Shown here: in pieces, positions 60,840 through 64,000 of the stretch
Layout of the letters: each line of letters opens with the position of its first letter
Numbering within the stretch: the stretch's first letter is position 1
Assembly: GCA_023525715.1 (NCBI GenBank)
Contig: CM042012.1
Location: forward strand, 53,187,004-53,251,003
Length of the DNA stretch: 64,000 nucleotides
From: Cichorium intybus
Lineage: Eukaryota > Streptophyta > Magnoliopsida > Asterales > Asteraceae
Direction of reading: 5' to 3'
Made by a program: the position numbers and the translations under genes
The notes under the pieces: model-generated
The model's input: the letters and a program-made list of their open reading frames with translations, nothing else
Told to the model about the DNA's origin: nothing
Databases searched by the model: none

Positions 60840-61509
60840 GGGCATGTTCGGCACGTAGATTTTGAGAAATTTTAGATTTTAGCTTTTAGGAAAAAAACTT
60901 GAAAAAAAAAACTTCGTTCGGCAGCAAGAGCTTTTGGGTGTGTTTGGCAAAATTAACTGGTAGCTGGTAGTGGTTAGCTGTAAGCGGTTAGCGGTTAGCT
61001 GGAAGCTGGTAGCAGTTAGTTGGTAGCTGTGACTTTTATTACTGCAGAGTGTTCGGCAAAAGCAACTGTTAGCTTTTAGAAGTGTAAAATAATATAAAAA
61101 TCAAAAGCCAAACGCTAAACGCTCTCAAAAGCTACATGAAATAGCTTTTGGATTATGAGCGTTTTGTTAAAAGTAAAAGCTAAAAGCTCTTGCTGCCAAA
61201 CGAGGTTTTTTCATTTTTTTCGAGCGTTTTCCTAAAAGTTAAACGCTAAACGCTCTCAAAAGCTCTCAAACGCTGCGTGCCGAACACGCCCTTTAACTTT
61301 TATTTTTAACAAAACACTCCTAATCTAAAAGCTACTTCAAGTAGCTTTTGGGAGCGTTTAGCGTTTAACTTTTGATTTTTATATTATTTTACGCTTCTAA
61401 AAGCTAACAGCTATTTTTGTCGAACACTTCTACACTAATAAAAGTTAACTGCTACCAACTACCAGCTTACAATTACCGGCTAGCAGCAGTTTTGTCTAAC
61501 ACATCCTTT
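60840..61509. mobile_element. Interleaved foldback MITEs
   Basis: One inverted pair is GGGCATGTTCGGCACG (60840) with CGTGCCGAACACGCCC (about 61279-61294). A second, longer pair runs from GGGTGTGTTTGGCAAAA (about 60934-61190) to the inverted arm ending TTTTGTCTAACACATCC (about 61300-61507). The arms share 'gcttttagaag.gtaaaa' and 'aaacgctaaacgctc' words. The pairs overlap rather than nest cleanly, so at least two related MITEs have inserted or recombined. No transposase. Confidence 0.7.
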
Positions 61510-62027
61510 ATCAATTGTATTGAAGTCATTTCTAATCAGCACTAATTCATGTGGGTCTTTTATTAATAAATTTAATATATCATTAAAATATAGTATTTTC
61601 TTATTTGATAATCATGATATCTAATATTCGACTAAGTAAGTATACGACCAACTCATGATCACATATAATAGAGCCAAACCAATCAAGCATTTAAAAAATT
61701 GACAAGTCCCATTCATTAAATTATGACAAGAACAGTCACCTAATTTCACTTTACACATGTTATATGCAATGGTTCAATGAACCGGAACATATCAAAACCA
61801 TAACAAACCATTATGTTAGTTGCATTTCATTTTTATAGCACAGAATATTAGTATATGTTTTTCTGGATGAGTAAGACGTACTTCTCACTTGTATAATTCA
61901 ATACATTTAATGCTGATATCGATTTTTAACAACCAAATATTCTTTTTCAAGTAAAGTTTGTAGTTAGACATTGCGGAGTTAACTTTAAAAACCCATTCAT
62001 TGATTGCGACTTCTATTAGTTTCGTCA

Positions 62028-62239
62028 GGGCTGTTTGATACTTGCTGATTGAGTAAGAGCTGACTGGGTCAGTGTATGGTCCAGTCAAACTCATCCTGGA
62101 GCTGACAGAGTAAGAGATAAATATAGGGTTTATGACCAAGTCAGAGATAAATTTTTGGGTTATCAAACGGTCTGACTCAGACCACTGAGTCAGTTATAAC
62201 CTCTTACTGGACCTAGTAATACGTAAATCAAACAGTCCC
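62028..62239. mobile_element. Small MITE, ~212 bp
   Basis: Ends are GGGCTGTTTGATAC and, inverted, GGGACTGTTTGATT. The interior repeats 'gactgggtcagt', 'gactcagaccactgagtcag' and 'ggtccagt' in both orientations. No clear target duplication, so superfamily is undecided. Confidence 0.5.
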
Positions 62240-63352
62240 TTGATTAACTATGTTTGAACTGGAAGTATTTACAATGACCATGGTTAGTTAAATCAGTGGC
62301 AATCTTGGGCCGTCGGTGAGTAGTTTGAAAATGGTAATACGACAACTAGAATTTACACAAGATTATGATGTTAGAGAGACCGAGGTTTGAACGTGTGGTG
62401 GCAACAAATGACTTTTTATTAGTGGCCTAGGTCAATCTAGTTATCTAGGTGTCTGCATTTTTAATTATATTTTGACGAACTTTTTTGTTGATTTATATGT
62501 GTAACTTTTACATGGTACGTTCTATCTTTCAAATGATTCGTCGACTACTTTTGTGTTAGGAATGACTTAATATTGCACTTTTTAGTAGCTTGTCTTTTCT
62601 TTTCTTTTTTAAAGTCATATCAACGATATCTTATGTATATCCCGCAAACTTTTTAATTTGTTTATCACTATAGTAAAATGATTTTATAAAAATAAATATT
62701 TTGGAGGAAGCATCCTAACAATGTAAGGATGCTTTTTGACCATTATTTCGTATTTCCTTATAAATTAGATTTTGCAAATTCAGTCAGAAATTAGCAAACT
62801 CACTGTGGAATTCCCAAATTTTGCATATAAAAAGATGAAAGTTTTTATTACTTTTCACACCAACTCAAACTGAAATATTTCTTTTATTTTTAAATTTTCG
62901 GCTTTATGAAAATATCATTTAAATCATCTAAGAAGATAGACAAGAATCAAGAGTAACAAGCTGCAAGTACTTTCAAAACAAAGAAATGTGATCGTTGGAA
63001 AGCGGGCACTATCAAATATCGTGACGATGGTGGTAGCGATGCCCGTAGATAATCTCAGGATAGTATTTTATTCTTGTATATCATGGTAAACATTCATATG
63101 TATCATGGTAATTTTATAATCCTTAATGTCTTAGATTTTCCTTAAGTACCCCTCATATTCGGATATTTCAATTTGAATTGATCATATTTTATTCTTGTAT
63201 ATCATGATAAACATTTATGCTTCAGCCACATTTTCTTCACCTCATCAGGCTACATCTTCTACATACTCTCATCTTTACAAGGCTTGGAATGGAAGGCTTC
63301 CCTCAAATTGCCGACCCATCATTGTTTCTATATACTCTCTTCTTTACAAGGT
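62240..63352. other. Intergenic, nothing coding
   Basis: A ~30-base word containing 'ttttattcttgtatatcatg' occurs at about 63067 and 63187. A perfect small hairpin AAGCATCC...GGATGCTT sits at 62708-62733. No gene recognised. Confidence 0.45.
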
Positions 63353-64000
63353 GTAACACCACTATTCTATTTTCATGTAAGTTCCAAACTTGACCTTTAG
63401 TTGTAAACTTAGTCAAGTGTTATGAAATTTTGTTTCAGAGGGTCAAATGATTATGGCAATTCTTGGGAAAAGTTAGTATTTTTCCTTGATCTCATGCAAT
63501 TAAACTATTTTGAATGTTGGAAATCAAAAGTTACGAATTGGATATGAAATTGGGTGCTAAACAGAAAAGTATGGAAAAAGGATCTATTCAGAAGGTTAGC
63601 GACGCTATGAGGTCTACATAGCGGAGCTAAGTGTAAGCAAATTGGCTTAATTGGCTTAAATTGGAAAGTACATTACAATGAGGTTAGCGACGCTATGTCC
63701 ATTCATAGTGGCGCTAACATCAAACCGACCTAAAACAATTAAGTGCTTATTGAGGGTCATTTTGGTGGGGAAAAAGCCTTCTGAAAACACTATTTGGACA
63801 TGAGCTACGAATTTGCATCAGATGGGGGCTTGTTGAAGGAGATTCCAAGAGAAGATTGAAGCTTAGAAGGATTAAAAGCTTGAAGGTATGGATTTCATAC
63901 CCCTTGTAGACCTCGAATCCTGAAATTTTGCATCTGAAGTGCTACTAGGCAGTAGTGAAGGAAGTTGGTTCTCTAATACACTAAGTATGAGAGTTAACCT
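63353..64000 (+). mobile_element. Start of a gypsy-type LTR, cut by the window end
   Basis: Begins TGTAACACCACT and contains two inverted pairs of the motif TTAGCGACGCTATG / CATAG.GGCGCTAA (63596-63635 and 63683-63720), as in the LTRs at 1249 and 9143. No PPT precedes it, so it may be a 5' or solo LTR in plus orientation. Its end lies outside the window. Confidence 0.5.

Noticed and set aside
62380..62460. Possible SINE B box (GGTTTGAAC) at about 62380
   Set aside because: No matching A box, tail or target duplication could be found.

Overview
The window reads as nuclear DNA of a flowering plant. It has GT-AG introns in conserved genes, long AT-rich intergenic tracts, (AT)n microsatellites, a nuclear-type tRNA-Cys gene and many nested plant transposons. 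The repeat style and gene sequences fit Asteraceae, possibly Lactuca or a relative, but this is inference from pattern recognition and not a proven assignment.

Layout. 1-3200: the end of a MULE-type DNA transposon, a SINE with a perfect 17-bp target duplication, and a gypsy solo LTR. 3282-4325: a phase-consistent four-exon remnant of a membrane (possibly receptor-like) gene. 4.8-11 kb: microsatellites, a copia gag remnant, and a gypsy LTR with PPT/pol on one side and PBS/leader on the other. 11.3-15.2 kb: PIF/Harbinger-like MITEs, one filled with a GGT-type satellite, and a dead hAT transposase. 16.2-18.8 kb: the intact ribosomal protein uL29 (L35) gene, 123 aa, four exons, whose promoter/5'UTR is duplicated around a terminal-inverted-repeat element. 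20953-29376: a complete but inactivated Ty3/gypsy chromovirus with a 5-bp target duplication (ATACA).

The centrepiece is a MULE of about 18.6 kb (32732-51304). It has ~157-bp terminal inverted repeats and a perfect 9-bp target duplication (TTATTAGAA). It carries a four-exon mudrA transposase gene (minus strand), a small helical-protein ORF (minus strand) and, starting at the opposite end and convergent, a GRF-type zinc-finger ORF. It was later hit by a pol-less Athila/Tat-like LARD (33879-39913, target duplication GACTC) and by a second chromovirus (43794-51146) whose truncated 5' LTR is fused to the start of mudrA.

The MULE ends only ~195 bp upstream of the start codon of a complete chalcone isomerase gene (51500-57515, four exons, 232 aa). 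Intron 2 of that gene (5.1 kb) holds an antisense tRNA-Cys(GCA) gene, an (AT)n array and a Pack-MULE (53936-55401, 9-bp target duplication TTTAAACAA) carrying an ABCC-transporter fragment. The predicted enzyme has Met at the position of the family's active-site Asn. Downstream lie a LINE remnant, a G-rich minisatellite, interleaved foldback MITEs and the start of another gypsy-type LTR cut by the window edge.

Likely functional loci are uL29, tRNA-Cys and chalcone isomerase (activity uncertain). All mobile-element genes recognised carry lesions or lack partners, except the GRF and small helical ORFs, which are open.
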